NCBI GenBank assembly: GCA_903897605.1
Contig: CAIUCH010000056.1
Location: 1-49,305, forward strand
DNA: 49,305 nt
Direction: 5' to 3'
Source of the DNA: an uncultured Alphaproteobacteria bacterium
Lineage (GTDB): Bacteria; Pseudomonadota; Alphaproteobacteria; Micropepsales; Micropepsaceae
Below the pieces are notes generated by a model, which saw only the letters and a list, made by a program, of their open reading frames with translations, was not told the origin of the DNA and made no database searches. Positions 1-9,049 of this stretch are shown here, one piece after another. How positions within the stretch are numbered: the stretch's first letter is position 1; every line of letters starts with the position of its first letter. A program made the position numbers and the translations under genes.

Positions 1-105
1 CCACACTCATCGCTGGGATATCGGCCACCAGCGCCAGAAGCAATCTGCTGGCCGCCCGATCCGCCGGTCAGCAACAAGGTGGCGCAAACGCCGCCACTGA
101 ACTAA
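1..105 (+). CDS. IS3-family transposase (OrfB, integrase core), C-terminal 34 residues
   Basis: Frame 1 reads PHSSLGYRPPAPEA followed by about 20 Pro-rich residues and a TAA stop at 103-105. The HSSLGYRPPAPEA block is the hallmark C-terminal motif of the DDE integrase-core subunit of IS3-family transposases. The start and the catalytic DDE residues are upstream of the window. The gene points toward the interrupted receptor. The subgroup cannot be named from this fragment. Confidence 0.8.
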   Translation, partial: PHSSLGYRPPAPEAICWPPDPPVSNKVAQTPPLN

Positions 106-139
106 CATCGCAACTGGACCACTCAGTGGGGGCCGGTCA
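1..139 (+). mobile_element. Right end of an IS3-family insertion sequence (partial)
   Basis: The first 105 bases encode the C-terminus of an IS3-type transposase. They are followed by about 34 non-coding bases ending in ...GCCGGTCA. Homology to the intact receptor gene at 43438 begins abruptly at base 140/141, which corresponds to 43808/43809. The element therefore ends at about base 139, in the CA expected of IS3-family termini. The left end and the target duplication lie outside the window, so family and boundaries rest on one end only. Confidence 0.75.
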
Positions 140-2649
140 GTCATTACACCGGCAACCTGCATGTCGATGCCGGCGGGTTCGCGGCGGGCTCCTCATCCGC
201 CGACTTGTCCTTCATCCCGGAAGCGGCGATCGACCATGTCGAAGTGCTGCTGGACGGCGCCGCCGCGCAGTACGGCACGGACGCCATCGCCGGCGTTGTC
301 AACATCATCCTGAAAAAGAAGTCTTCGGGCGGCCAATTCTCGGCCACCGCCGGCGATCAATATAATCGCGGCGGCAGCAGCATCGGCCACAAGGGCACGG
401 GCTACGATTTCTCCTACAATATGGGCATGCCCCTGTTCGACAAGGGCTTCGCCAACGTCACGGTGGAGAAGCAGTATAACGACTACACCCAATATGGCGG
501 CACCGATCCGCGCTTCATCAACGCCCAAGGCGTTCCGGTTGCGCAGCAGCACGTCACCAGCGTTGGAGCCAATGGCGTCGCCAATCTTTCGCCGGGCAAT
601 AACATTCCAAATGTCTTCCTGCCCAATATTCCCGGCTATCCGCGTTCCAACACCATCAACGGCAATCCCGAAGTTCAGCTGACTATGGCGGCGGTCAATG
701 CCGGCTATGACTTCAGCGACAATGTGCAGCTTTATACCTTCGGCACTTTCGGCCATAAGAATGCCCGGTCGTACGAAAATGAACGTCTGCCGAACCAGAT
801 CATTACCACCGCAGGTTCGAACCAGCCCTGGAGTCCCACCAATTTGACCGGCTATGCCGTCGGGTCCAGCACGGCCGATGGTCTTCATCCGGTTGCCTCC
901 GCAGCGGGTACATTCCTGATCGCGGGTGCGGTTGCGGGGCCTGGCGCTTCAGGCGCCGGTCTTAATTCCAGGGGCCAGATCATCTCCTCCGGCAATGCCG
1001 GCAACCTGTTCAGCTCCAACCTGATCAATGCCCAGAATGGTGCGGCGCTGGCGCCAGCGACCGGCGCGGGTACGCTCGGCACGGCCTTGGAACTGGTTGA
1101 ATTCCCGGGCGGTTTCAAGCCTCAGGAAGCGCTGAAGGAAGACGACTATCAGTATGACGTGGGCATGAAGTTCAACGTCATGGGCTGGGACATGAACGCC
1201 GATGTCAGCTATGGCAAGGACATCGACAACATTTATACCTTGGGTTCCGGCAACCGTTCGTTGTTCATCGACACTCATACCACGCCGTTCAATTTCTATG
1301 ACGGCAGCTTCTCCGCCAGCCAGTTCGTTGGCACCCTCGATGCGACGCATGGCTTTAATATCGGCATGGCCTCGCCGCTCACCGTCGCGGTTGGCATCGA
1401 AGCCCGCGAAGACACCTACGGCATCGGTGCTGGCGATCCTAATTCCTATTACAAGGAGGGCGCGCAATCCTTCCCGGGCTTCACGCCCAGTTCGGCTGGC
1501 AATCATAGCCGCAAGAATTATGCCGGCTATATCGATCTCGCCCTGGCGCCGATCGAGGAATTGCAGATCGATATCGCAGGCCGCGCCGAACATTATACCG
1601 ACTTCGGCGACGCCCAGATCGGCAAGATCACGGCGCGTTACGACTTCAGCCCGAAGATCGGCGTGCGCGGCACGCTGGCGACCGGCTTCCGCGCCCCGAC
1701 CCTGGCGGAAGAATTCTATACCGCCGTCAATGTGTCGCCGACCTCGGCCACCGTGCAGTTGCCTGCCAATTCCGCGGCTGCCGCGATCTTGGGCCTGGGT
1801 GGCTTGAGGCCGGAAACCTCCGTCAGCTACAGCGCAGGTATCGTCGCCCATCCTCTGGACGATTTGTCGGTCACGGTGGACGCCTATAGCATCGCCATCG
1901 GCAATCGCATTACCACCTCCGCCACCATCACCAGCGCGGGCGGCTCCATCAACGTGCCGCTGGTTACCCAGGCGGTGGCGTTGGACAATGTCTCGCTCGA
2001 TCCGACTGCCACCCAGCAGGGCGTCACCGCCTTCCTGAACGGCCTGTCCACGCTCACCCAGGGTGTTGACCTGACGGTTAATTATCCGACCGACTTTGGC
2101 GAGTTTGGCCTGGTCGACTGGACACTGGCCGGCAACTACAACTCCACTTCGGTGTCCCGCGTGTCGCCGACGCCGGTCCAGATCACCAATTCCGCACCGG
2201 GCGCGAGCTTCTTCCGTGCCGATACACTGGCCAACTACGTACATAGCGCGCCCGTGGAGAAGATCGGCCTGACCGCGAACTGGACCTTGGACGATTTCGG
2301 CGTCACCTTCCGCGAGACCTATTGGGGCCCACAGCATGGTACCTCCACGCCCAACAATGGCGGTGTTATCATTCCGTTCAGCCAGGCGGGCGTTGGTCTT
2401 ACCGATCTGGAAGCGCGGTACAACGTCACCGAGGAACTCCAGTTGGCGCTTGGCGCCAACAACCTCTTCAATATCAAACCAGATCTGCAGCCCTTCGCCA
2501 GCGGATCTGCCGCTTATCTAAACGGCAACAATGCGTCGACCGGTGTAGCGGTTCCCGCCGGCAATGGCAGCGTCAGCAACAGCCCGTTCGGTACCGCATG
2601 GAATCCGAATGGTGGCTATTACTATGGCCGCGTCGTCTTCAACTTCTAA
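140..2649 (+). pseudogene. TonB-dependent receptor, 5' end removed by IS insertion
   Basis: The frame is open from the IS junction to the TAA at 2647-2649. It encodes about 835 residues of the receptor, beginning HYTGNLHVDAGG inside the plug domain. Against the intact paralogue at 43438-46179 the match starts at that gene's codon about 124, so the signal peptide, TonB box and first part of the plug are gone. The rest of the plug (FIPEAAIDHVEVL, GTDAIAGVVN), the 22-strand barrel and the terminal aromatic residue (VVFNF) are intact. No other frameshift or stop is visible, so the insertion may be recent. A TTG at 205 could start an 814-residue frame but has no signal peptide, so I do not regard it as a working start. 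The gene ends in a strong terminator. Confidence 0.85.
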
Positions 2650-2679
2650 TTCGGCCTAACAGCTCGTTGGAAGAAACCT

Positions 2680-2716
2680 GCCCATTTCCAGTCCCCTGGA
2701 AATGGGCGGTTTTTTT
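2680..2716 (+). terminator. Rho-independent terminator of the interrupted receptor
   Basis: A perfect 12-bp stem (2680-2691 pairs with 2696-2707) has a 4-nt loop TCCC and is followed by GG and seven T. It lies 31 bases after the receptor stop codon. It may also work in the opposite direction for the decayed gene that ends at 2744. Confidence 0.85.
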
Positions 2717-2743
2717 GAGCCGTCGTCTTCGGACAAATTGCTT

Positions 2744-3690
2744 TCAAAGGAAGGCGTTGATTGCAATCGCCGGCGTCACCCATGCCGGCGTATTGTGTCC
2801 CGCCAGGATGACGCGGGTTCCAAGCAGCATCCCTAAATCGGGCGTCCAGCTGAATTCGATGGCGGGCGCCAATCCCAGCCCGTCGCTAGTGCCTGAATCC
2901 AGCAGCACCGTGTGGCCCGCCTGAGAGCCGTTGACGCGGGTCGGGCCACCATGGCTGTAGATCACATCCAGCGCCAGCACCCAGCTTCGCGTCAGGCTAT
3001 ATTCGAACGACGCATTGGCGGAGAAGCTGTTGCCCGGTTGCGCATGGCCAAGAAATCCGGCGCCGGTGCCGTAGACGCTGACATCCTGAACCGGGGCCGG
3101 CTGGTAAAGCCCTGCGATAGATCCAGGCGGGTACGAAACAGCCGCCCGTTGGGAAGCCAGAAATACATCTGGGAATAGAGCGACACGACTGTGCCATAAG
3201 CGCCGTTGCCAAACCCATTGCCGGGCCGTTCTCCCAAGCGGTCATATTTCCCGGTCTGGAGATTTTCCTGCACCGCCAGCGAAATATCGGGTACGCCGCG
3301 CATGGGATCGGATCGCGTCAGGGCGTATTTCGCCAGGATGCCGGTATCGCCCAGCTGCACGCCCGAACTGCCCGGGCCGCTTTGCGCGCGGCTGACGCCA
3401 AAAACCGGAATCGGTCCGATGGTGAACCGGTCCGTCACGCCATAAAGCATATAGGTGAGCGATTCCGGACGGTTCTGACGCCGGGTGATCACATCCAGGC
3501 CATAGGATTCGATCAGGACATGGCCGTGGGTAAGCGGCGCCTCGGAATTCGCCAGCATCGGTCCCGTCCACTAGGCATCGTCAAGCAATTGGGGCGCGGA
3601 TGCTTCCTCGGCCGATTGCGCAAGGGCGCCTTTGCTCGCCGAAATCATCAGCCCGAATAAAAATATCTTGAATAGCCGCTGCAAGGTCAT
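2744..3690 (-). pseudogene. Outer-membrane 'transporter' (MetA-pathway phenol-degradation-like), nonsense plus frameshift
   Basis: This is a paralogue of the intact gene at 9050-9994. The start ATG at 3690 follows an AGAAGGACG ribosome site and a signal peptide (MTLQRLFKIFLFGLMIS...GALAQ). After LLDDA the frame meets TAG at 3573-3571, where the paralogue has TGG (DDAWWTGP). The same frame then continues as WTGPMLANSEAPLTHGH. Near 3105-3108 one base is missing in a T run (ttt where tttt is needed), and the reading frame shifts to the one ending at 2744 (VSVYGTGAGFLGHAQPGNSF...ITPAIAINAFL). Two independent lesions make this a clear pseudogene unless they are sequencing errors. The likely family is PF13557-like, recognised by eye only; no substrate is known. 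Confidence 0.8.
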
Positions 3691-3856
3691 CGTCCTTCTC
3701 CCGTTCGCATCGATCGCGTTGTCTCTGGCGGGCGGGATATGAAGGGCAATGGCGAACGCAATCACTCTGCTTCTTGCGCCGCAATCGGTGGACCGTGCGA
3801 TTGAAGGCGAAGACGGTTGCGCCTAGTGTCGTCGGGCCGCAAAAAAGGAAGATGCG

Positions 3857-4294
3857 ATGAAAGCAATCCTGGCCAGCTGGCAGTTCTGGGCGCTGCTTTC
3901 CGCGACATTCGCGGCCTTGACGGCGATCTTCGGAAAGATCGGCGTGGAAAATATCAACTCCGATTTCGCCACTCTGATCCGCACCGTCGTGATTCTGGCC
4001 GTCGCCGCCACGATCGTCGCGGCCATGCGAACATATCAACCGTTGGGATCGGTCTCGCCGCGCACCTATCTGTTTCTGGTCCTGTCCGGTATCGCCACCG
4101 GGGCGTCATGGCTTTGTTATTACCGCGCGCTGCAGCTGGGTCCCGCCGCCAGGGTTGCTCCGATCGACAAGTTGAGCGTTGTATTGGTGGCGGTCCTGGG
4201 CGTCATGCTGCTGGGAGAGAAACTGGCCCCCAGAAACTGGTTGGGCGTCGCCTTGATCGCTGCGGGCGCCATGCTGGTTGCATTCGAGGCGTGA
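3857..4294 (+). CDS. EamA-family (DMT superfamily) transporter, single-domain
   Basis: This 145-residue protein has about five hydrophobic helices. It starts with MKAILASWQFWALLSATFAAL and ends with LGEKLAPRNWLGVALIAAGAML, the GE...W-G motif typical of the last EamA repeat unit. Usual DMT exporters have two EamA repeats (about 290-300 residues, 10 helices). This is a half-size form that would need to dimerise, as in EmrE-like proteins. The ATG at 3857 is preceded by AAAAAAGGAAGATGCG, a good ribosome site. It stands alone, divergent from the decayed transporter upstream. The substrate is unknown; small metabolite or drug export are the family options. Confidence 0.8.
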   Translation: MKAILASWQFWALLSATFAALTAIFGKIGVENINSDFATLIRTVVILAVAATIVAAMRTYQPLGSVSPRTYLFLVLSGIATGASWLCYYRALQLGPAARVAPIDKLSVVLVAVLGVMLLGEKLAPRNWLGVALIAAGAMLVAFEA

Positions 4295-4324
4295 AGGGGC
4301 ATCCGTTGGATTGGACGCCTTGCA

Positions 4325-4621
4325 TCATCCGCAGGGCGCGTGACATCCGATGGTCGATGCCAGGGACAATGCATAAAGCGTTTCGGGATAGCGTCCGTGC
4401 AGCGAATTGTCCGCTGCTTCCGCCCGGTGCACACACGCAGCGAACGCATCCGACTTGACCGACCAGCCGTCCATGCGTTCGGGACCGCCGCGCAGCGGAT
4501 GAATCCGGTAAATTTTGGACGATGCGAAACAGCTGCTATCGGCATGCGCCGGTGCGCCGACAAACAGGACGGCGCCGGCGATGCAGCGTAAAACCATCAG
4601 GCGGAAATTGACCCTGTTCAT
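4325..4621 (-). CDS. Small secreted hypothetical protein with four cysteines
   Basis: This is a 98-residue protein. The start chosen (ATG at 4621) gives a clear signal peptide (MNRVNFRLMVLRCIAGAVLF...AHA) followed by a short mature part. The mature part has Cys in SSCFAS, AACVHR and IGCHAPC, enough for two disulphides in the periplasm. I do not recognise the family. The frame is convergent with the EamA gene, 30 bases away. A longer frame starts at 4726 but hides the signal peptide. The signal peptide and even Cys spacing argue for a real gene; the weak ribosome site argues for caution. Confidence 0.55.
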   Translation of the reverse strand: MNRVNFRLMVLRCIAGAVLFVGAPAHADSSCFASSKIYRIHPLRGGPERMDGWSVKSDAFAACVHRAEAADNSLHGRYPETLYALSLASTIGCHAPCG

Positions 4622-5054
4622 GACACCGATATTCCCAAAGCACTTATAAATGTCATCGCCGTTCATCTCGTACGCTGGACCGCTTTTATTGACAAGATGT
4701 TGAGCAGGCTGAACCCATTGCGACAAACTGCGACGATTACGGCCAAGAGAACGGCAAAGTGCAGCTTTTTATTGCAGGCGAAATGTGCTGACTTTCCGGT
4801 CGCCATTATGGAACAGCACCGTGATGCCGAATGGGTCCGGACAGGGGCAAGCACCTTCCCGGCATCTACAATCTGTCGGAAGACAGTTTCGTTTTGTCGC
4901 CGCCGGTGACGAGTGCGCCGCCAAGCCGACCGATTTTCGCACCGAGACCGGTCAGACCTTGCGCCGCTTTGTACGGCGGCCGCGCCGCGGCTGATCGCGC
5001 GCCCGGCAATTCAGCAAGCTTGACTATTTTTCGAGCTTGGGGCGTTTGGCATTC
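4622..5054. other. Intergenic region between divergent genes; no gene found
   Basis: About 430 bases separate the small secreted protein (minus) from the FAD monooxygenase (plus). The short frames here show no signal peptide, motif or ribosome site that I trust. A TTGACT at 5020-5025 could be a -35 element for the monooxygenase, but I see no convincing -10 at the right distance. Confidence 0.4.
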
Positions 5055-6605
5055 ATGTCATCGCCGCCATCCCAAAGCCATCCGAACAATCGTCTGTCCG
5101 TGCTTGTCGTGGGAGCGGGTCCGGCGGGACTGGTGCTGGCGCTGGAACTGGCCCGGCGGAACATCGATCTGCGCATTGTCGAATCGCGCCTTGGGCCGCT
5201 TCAAGCCTCGCGCGGCAAGGGTTTGCAGCCCCGCACCCTGGAGATTTTCGACGATCTGGGACTGATCGATCAGATCCTTGAAGATGGCGGGGAATTTCCG
5301 CCTTGGCGTTCCTATGACGGCAGCCAGCTGCTTTGGGAAAAGCCCATCTGGACTCTGCAGGGCCGCCCCAAGCCCGCCCCGACGCCCGACCGGCCCTATC
5401 CCGCCACCTGGATGATTCCCCAATGGCGGACGGAGGACATTTTGCGCACCGCCCTGGCAGAGCAGGGCGTCGCGGTCGAGTATGGCACCGAGTTCCTGTG
5501 GGCGGAGGAAGACGGGGACGGTGTCACGGCCGTCATCCGTCGGGAGGGGACGGAGAAAAAAATCCTCTGCCGCGTCCTGGTGGGTGCCGATGGCGCCAAT
5601 AGCGGCGTACGCCGGGCGCTCGGCATTGCCTATCCCGGCGAGACCTCAACCGACGAGCTTTACATAGTTGCGGATGTAAAAGCCAATGCGCTGGAGCCCG
5701 GCTATTGGATGAATTGGACGCCCGGCGGCGACGCTGGCCGGCGTCTCTCATTGTGCCCGTTGCCGCATAGCGGTTACTTCCAGCTGGTCGCGCCGATGCC
5801 GCCCGATCTGCCCTTGCCGGAGCTTTGCCTGGCGACCCTGCAGGCGCTTTTCGACGAACGCACCGCGCGCGGCGACATCACCCTTTCGAATGTGCGCTGG
5901 ATCGTTTCGCACCGCCCCGACACCCGGCTGGTCGAGACGATGCGGGATGGCTCCGTTTTCCTGGTGGGCGACGCCGCCCATTCCGCGCCGGCATCGCCGG
6001 GTCAGGGGCTCAATCTCGCCATTCAGGACGCCTATAATCTGGGCTGGAAGCTGGCCGCGGTGATCAGCGGCGCCGATCCGAAGCTGCTGGACAGTTACGA
6101 AGAAGAGCGGCGGCCCATCGCGGCAGCGGTGCTGGGTGTCCTGGCGCAGCAACTGATCGAAAAGGGTGCTGGCCCGGACCAAGCGGAAGAGCGCCAGCGC
6201 CACATTCAGAGCGATATTTTTCATCTGGATCACAATTACCGGGACAGTGCGCTCACCACGCCGTCGCCGGACAATATCGTGCAGGCCGGCGACCGTGCCC
6301 CCGATGGCCGGATCACCGACATGGCGGGCCGGGTTGCCCGGCTGTTCGAGCTGCTGCGCGGCCCGCATGTGACGATGCTGAATTTCGTGTCCGGCATCAC
6401 CGATCTGGCTGCGGCGATCGCGCCGATGCCGGGACTGCGGGTGGTGGTGATCCTGCCGTCCGCCGCCAACCATGCCATCCGCAAGACCTATGGCGTCGCC
6501 GGCAGTGTGCCGGCCTATCTGCTGGTGCGGCCCGATGGCTATGTCGCGGTGCGCAGCGACCGGGTCGAAGCGCTGGAACACTGGCTTCACCGTGTCTTCG
6601 GCTGA
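5055..6605 (+). CDS. FAD-dependent aromatic-ring monooxygenase-like protein (PF01494)
   Basis: This 516-residue flavoprotein has the p-hydroxybenzoate-hydroxylase fold. It has a Rossmann GAGPAG near residues 20-25 (SVLVVGAGPAGLVLALELAR), the DG motif LVGADGANSGVR near 178, and the GD motif VFLVGDAAHSAPASPGQGLN near 300, which closes the FAD site. The last about 140 residues form a thioredoxin-like tail (GDRAPDGRI...YLLVRPDGYVAVR), as in the PheA/MhpA/pentachlorophenol hydroxylase group. It would use NAD(P)H and O2 to hydroxylate an aromatic or polyketide-like substrate that the sequence does not identify. The ATG at 5055 is chosen because the family starts just before the Rossmann strand; a TTG at 5037 is the alternative. 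The CapA-like gene follows 92 bases later in the same direction. Confidence 0.88.
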   Translation: MSSPPSQSHPNNRLSVLVVGAGPAGLVLALELARRNIDLRIVESRLGPLQASRGKGLQPRTLEIFDDLGLIDQILEDGGEFPPWRSYDGSQLLWEKPIWTLQGRPKPAPTPDRPYPATWMIPQWRTEDILRTALAEQGVAVEYGTEFLWAEEDGDGVTAVIRREGTEKKILCRVLVGADGANSGVRRALGIAYPGETSTDELYIVADVKANALEPGYWMNWTPGGDAGRRLSLCPLPHSGYFQLVAPMPPDLPLPELCLATLQALFDERTARGDITLSNVRWIVSHRPDTRLVETMRDGSVFLVGDAAHSAPASPGQGLNLAIQDAYNLGWKLAAVISGADPKLLDSYEEERRPIAAAVLGVLAQQLIEKGAGPDQAEERQRHIQSDIFHLDHNYRDSALTTPSPDNIVQAGDRAPDGRITDMAGRVARLFELLRGPHVTMLNFVSGITDLAAAIAPMPGLRVVVILPSAANHAIRKTYGVAGSVPAYLLVRPDGYVAVRSDRVEALEHWLHRVFG

Positions 6606-6697
6606 CCCTGCCTGGCCGCCGGCAAGGGTTGGGAGCGGTTTTCTTTTGTCCGGGGCGGCGGCATGATCCGCTAGCGGGAACCGAGGCGGGGACGATC

Positions 6698-8038
6698 ATG
6701 CTGGCTGGATTGATATTGGCGGCGAACCTTGCCGTGGTGGCGCCGCTGCCCGATGGCTTCACCTTTGCCGCCGGCGGCGACATGATCGGGCCTTACCATG
6801 ATCTCAATCTGAACGATCCGGACTTTCAGCGCGTCACCGCCCTGTTTCGCGGCGCCGATCTGGGCTTCGCCAACCAGGAAGGCTCGATCTTCGACCTCAA
6901 GAGTTTTCGCGGCTTTCCCGCTGCCGAGAATGGCGGCGGTTATCCGCTGCAACCCGTCGCCTTTGCCCATACCATCAAGGCGATGGGGATCTCGCTGGTC
7001 TCCAAGGCCAACAATCACGCCACCGACTGGGGCACCGACGGCCTGGCGGCAACCTTGGGATGGCTGGCGGCGTCGGGCGTGACGCAAGCCGGCGCGGGCG
7101 AAGGCATCGATGCCGCCCGTGCACCCGCTTTTCTCGATACCGTAAAGGGCAGGGTGGCGCTGGTCGATACCGCCTCAACCTTCCCGCCCATGGCGGTGGC
7201 CGGTCCGGCGGTGACGCGGTTCGGTGTGACCTCGCGTCCGCGCATGGGCATCAGTGCGCTGCATGTCCGCGAAGTGGGCCAGGTCACGCCGCGGCAGCTC
7301 GAAGCCTTGCGCGGCATTGCCGGCACCCTCGACTTTGGCGGGGCGCCGAAATCCGCCGAAGTCCGGCTTGGCGATCAGGTCTTCCGCAGCGGCGGCAAAG
7401 CCGTTCCGCTCTGGGAAATGAATCAGGATGACGAAACCGCTATTCTCAATTCGGTGAAGCAAGCCCGGCGCAAGGCCAGCTTCGTTCTCTTCTCCATCCA
7501 TGCGCACCAGACCGCGGGAGATTCCGATGCCGGCGGCGCGCCCTATGAACCGATGGTACTGCATTGGGCCAACGAAGCGGCGTCCTCTGAAGATCCCAGA
7601 CCGGCCAATTTCGAGCCGGTGTTGTTTCACGCCGCCATCGATGCCGGCGCCGATGCGGTGGTGCGCACCGGTCCCCATGTGCTGGGCGGAATCGAGATCT
7701 ATAAGGGCAAGCCCATCTTCTACAGCCTGGGCAGCCTGTTCTTCGATTTTCGCGGCAAGCGCAGTTACACATCACCGACCGGCCAGGTGATGAATTATCC
7801 CGACGGATATTTCCAGACCGTCATTCCGGTGACGCGTTACAGCCACGGCCGGATGGCCGAGATCCGGCTCTATCCCTTCGCCATCGAGTCCGGCGGCGGC
7901 GCGGGGGGCGGCATGCCGCACACACCGTCCGCCGACGAGGCGCGCCGCATCCTGGAAAACATGAAAGCGATGTCGGCGGTTTATGGCACCAAAATCAGCA
8001 TCGAGAACGGTGTCGGCCTGATCCGCGCCCAGCCCTGA
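6698..8038 (+). CDS. CapA-family protein (poly-gamma-glutamate capsule type, metallophosphatase fold)
   Basis: This 446-residue protein begins with a short hydrophobic segment (MLAGLILAANLAVVAPLPDG), probably a signal peptide. The PGA_cap fold follows: GGDMIG with Asp28, FANQEGSI near 58-64, KANNHATDWG near 103-112, SIHAHQ, and RTGPHVLGGIEIYKGKPIFYSLGSLFFDF near the C-terminus. These are the metal and phosphate positions of calcineurin-like CapA proteins. No pgsB/C or other capsule genes are nearby, so polyglutamate synthesis is not supported. Many stand-alone CapA homologues have no known reaction. The start at 6698 follows GGCGGGGACG. The longer open frame from 6629 lacks a signal peptide. 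Confidence 0.85.
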   Translation: MLAGLILAANLAVVAPLPDGFTFAAGGDMIGPYHDLNLNDPDFQRVTALFRGADLGFANQEGSIFDLKSFRGFPAAENGGGYPLQPVAFAHTIKAMGISLVSKANNHATDWGTDGLAATLGWLAASGVTQAGAGEGIDAARAPAFLDTVKGRVALVDTASTFPPMAVAGPAVTRFGVTSRPRMGISALHVREVGQVTPRQLEALRGIAGTLDFGGAPKSAEVRLGDQVFRSGGKAVPLWEMNQDDETAILNSVKQARRKASFVLFSIHAHQTAGDSDAGGAPYEPMVLHWANEAASSEDPRPANFEPVLFHAAIDAGADAVVRTGPHVLGGIEIYKGKPIFYSLGSLFFDFRGKRSYTSPTGQVMNYPDGYFQTVIPVTRYSHGRMAEIRLYPFAIESGGGAGGGMPHTPSADEARRILENMKAMSAVYGTKISIENGVGLIRAQP

Positions 8039-8069
8039 GACGGGGACCTGCGCCGAATTTACGATTGAT

Positions 8070-8091
8070 AAACCATGATTTTCCATGGTTT
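8070..8091. other. Perfect 8-bp hairpin after the CapA gene
   Basis: AAACCATG (8070-8077) and CATGGTTT (8084-8091) pair perfectly around a 6-nt loop, 32 bases after the CapA stop. No T run follows, so it is at best a weak terminator. It could also be an RNA-stabilising hairpin or an operator for the gene at 8207. Confidence 0.4.
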
Positions 8092-8206
8092 CCAGCCAAA
8101 ACAGAGTTCCGGTCCCGATTGTGCTTAACCATTATTTCGCGGACCGGTTGAAGCGTGCCCGGTACCGAATAGCGTCCCGCAATCGGCGTTGCGCGGATGA
8201 GCTTCG

Positions 8207-8605
8207 ATGGAATTGGCAAAGCAGCGGGAACAGATTCTGGCAGCGCTTCGCGCGGCCTGCCGGACCGGGCTGCGTGATGAGCAGACCGCCTGGATAGACA
8301 TCCAGCAGGCTGTCGCCCGCGTGTCCTTCGCGGATGAGGGGCAGTCCGCGCGCAAGGCGCGGGTGGACCGTTATGTCTATGAGCTCAGCCTGATCTATAC
8401 CCACCAGACCGGCGCCATGCCCGGCTTCACCAACAGCGAAAGCGAGACCCGGTTCGAGCGTTTCGCCTACACCATTGCGATCCCCGCCGAATTGAAGCTG
8501 ACCCGCAATCTGCTCAAGGCCTGCATCCGCCGGATCGATGCCAAGCGCAATCCACAATTCGCCAGCGATCTTCGGCGCCTGACCGGCGAAACCGCCGCGC
8601 AATAG
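8207..8605 (+). CDS. Hypothetical protein, 132 residues, soluble and helical
   Basis: There is no signal peptide or membrane segment. The sequence is charged and mainly helical (MELAKQREQILAALRAACRT...), with a conserved-looking middle (YVYELSLIYTHQTGAMPGF) and a Lys/Arg-rich end. I do not recognise a family. The ATG at 8207 has only a weak GCGGATGAG upstream. It precedes the BON-domain gene by 92 bases on the same strand. Coding looks real from the amino-acid composition and the length of the clean frame. Confidence 0.6.
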   Translation: MELAKQREQILAALRAACRTGLRDEQTAWIDIQQAVARVSFADEGQSARKARVDRYVYELSLIYTHQTGAMPGFTNSESETRFERFAYTIAIPAELKLTRNLLKACIRRIDAKRNPQFASDLRRLTGETAAQ

Positions 8606-8697
8606 GCACGCCGCGCCTTTCGCGGCCAGCTATATTCCACAGCAACCCGGTCGGGCGTATTGTCCCCCCGTGTTTTGCAACGCCGATCGGAGGAAGC

Positions 8698-9042
8698 ATG
8701 CGCGCCGCATCCAAGACATTCGCCGCCATTCTGGCCATGACATTTCTGGCAACGGGCGCGGTCGCCCAGACGCAATCCTCCGCACCCGCCGACCGGGCGA
8801 TGGCGCAGAGAATCGCCAACGCGCTGGCCAAAGCGGGCATCGATCCGCGCACCACATCGGTGCAGGTGAAGACGACCTCCGATCACGCGGTCTATCTCAC
8901 CGGTCTGATCAGCGACCGGGCCGAGATCAAGCTGGCCGGCGATGTCGCCGCCAAGGCCGCGCCGTCCTGGCGGGTGGTCAACAATATCCACTCAAGCTTC
9001 TTCGACGATCCCAATCACGTCACCGGCGGCAAGACGAAATAG
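8698..9042 (+). CDS. Secreted BON-domain protein
   Basis: This 114-residue protein has a signal peptide (MRAASKTFAAILAMTFLATGAVAQ) followed by a single BON domain. The domain shows helix DRAMAQRIANALAKAGID, then strand TSVQVKTTSDHAVYLTGLI, then AEIKLAGDVAAKA, then WRVVNNI. BON domains bind phospholipid or envelope surfaces, as in OsmY and DolP, so a periplasmic envelope-stress or lipid-associated role is likely. A GGAGGAAGC ribosome site lies just before the ATG. It is convergent with the transporter-like gene ending at 9050, 7 bases away. Confidence 0.82.
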   Translation: MRAASKTFAAILAMTFLATGAVAQTQSSAPADRAMAQRIANALAKAGIDPRTTSVQVKTTSDHAVYLTGLISDRAEIKLAGDVAAKAAPSWRVVNNIHSSFFDDPNHVTGGKTK

Positions 9043-9049
9043 ACCGCCT

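Noticed and set aside
205..2649. TTG-started 814-residue receptor as an intact gene
   Set aside because: It lacks a signal peptide, TonB box and the first plug segment, and the IS end lies just upstream; comparison with the gene at 43438 shows truncation.
6698..8038. Poly-gamma-glutamate capsule operon
   Set aside because: Only the CapA-like gene is present; no pgsB or pgsC partner.
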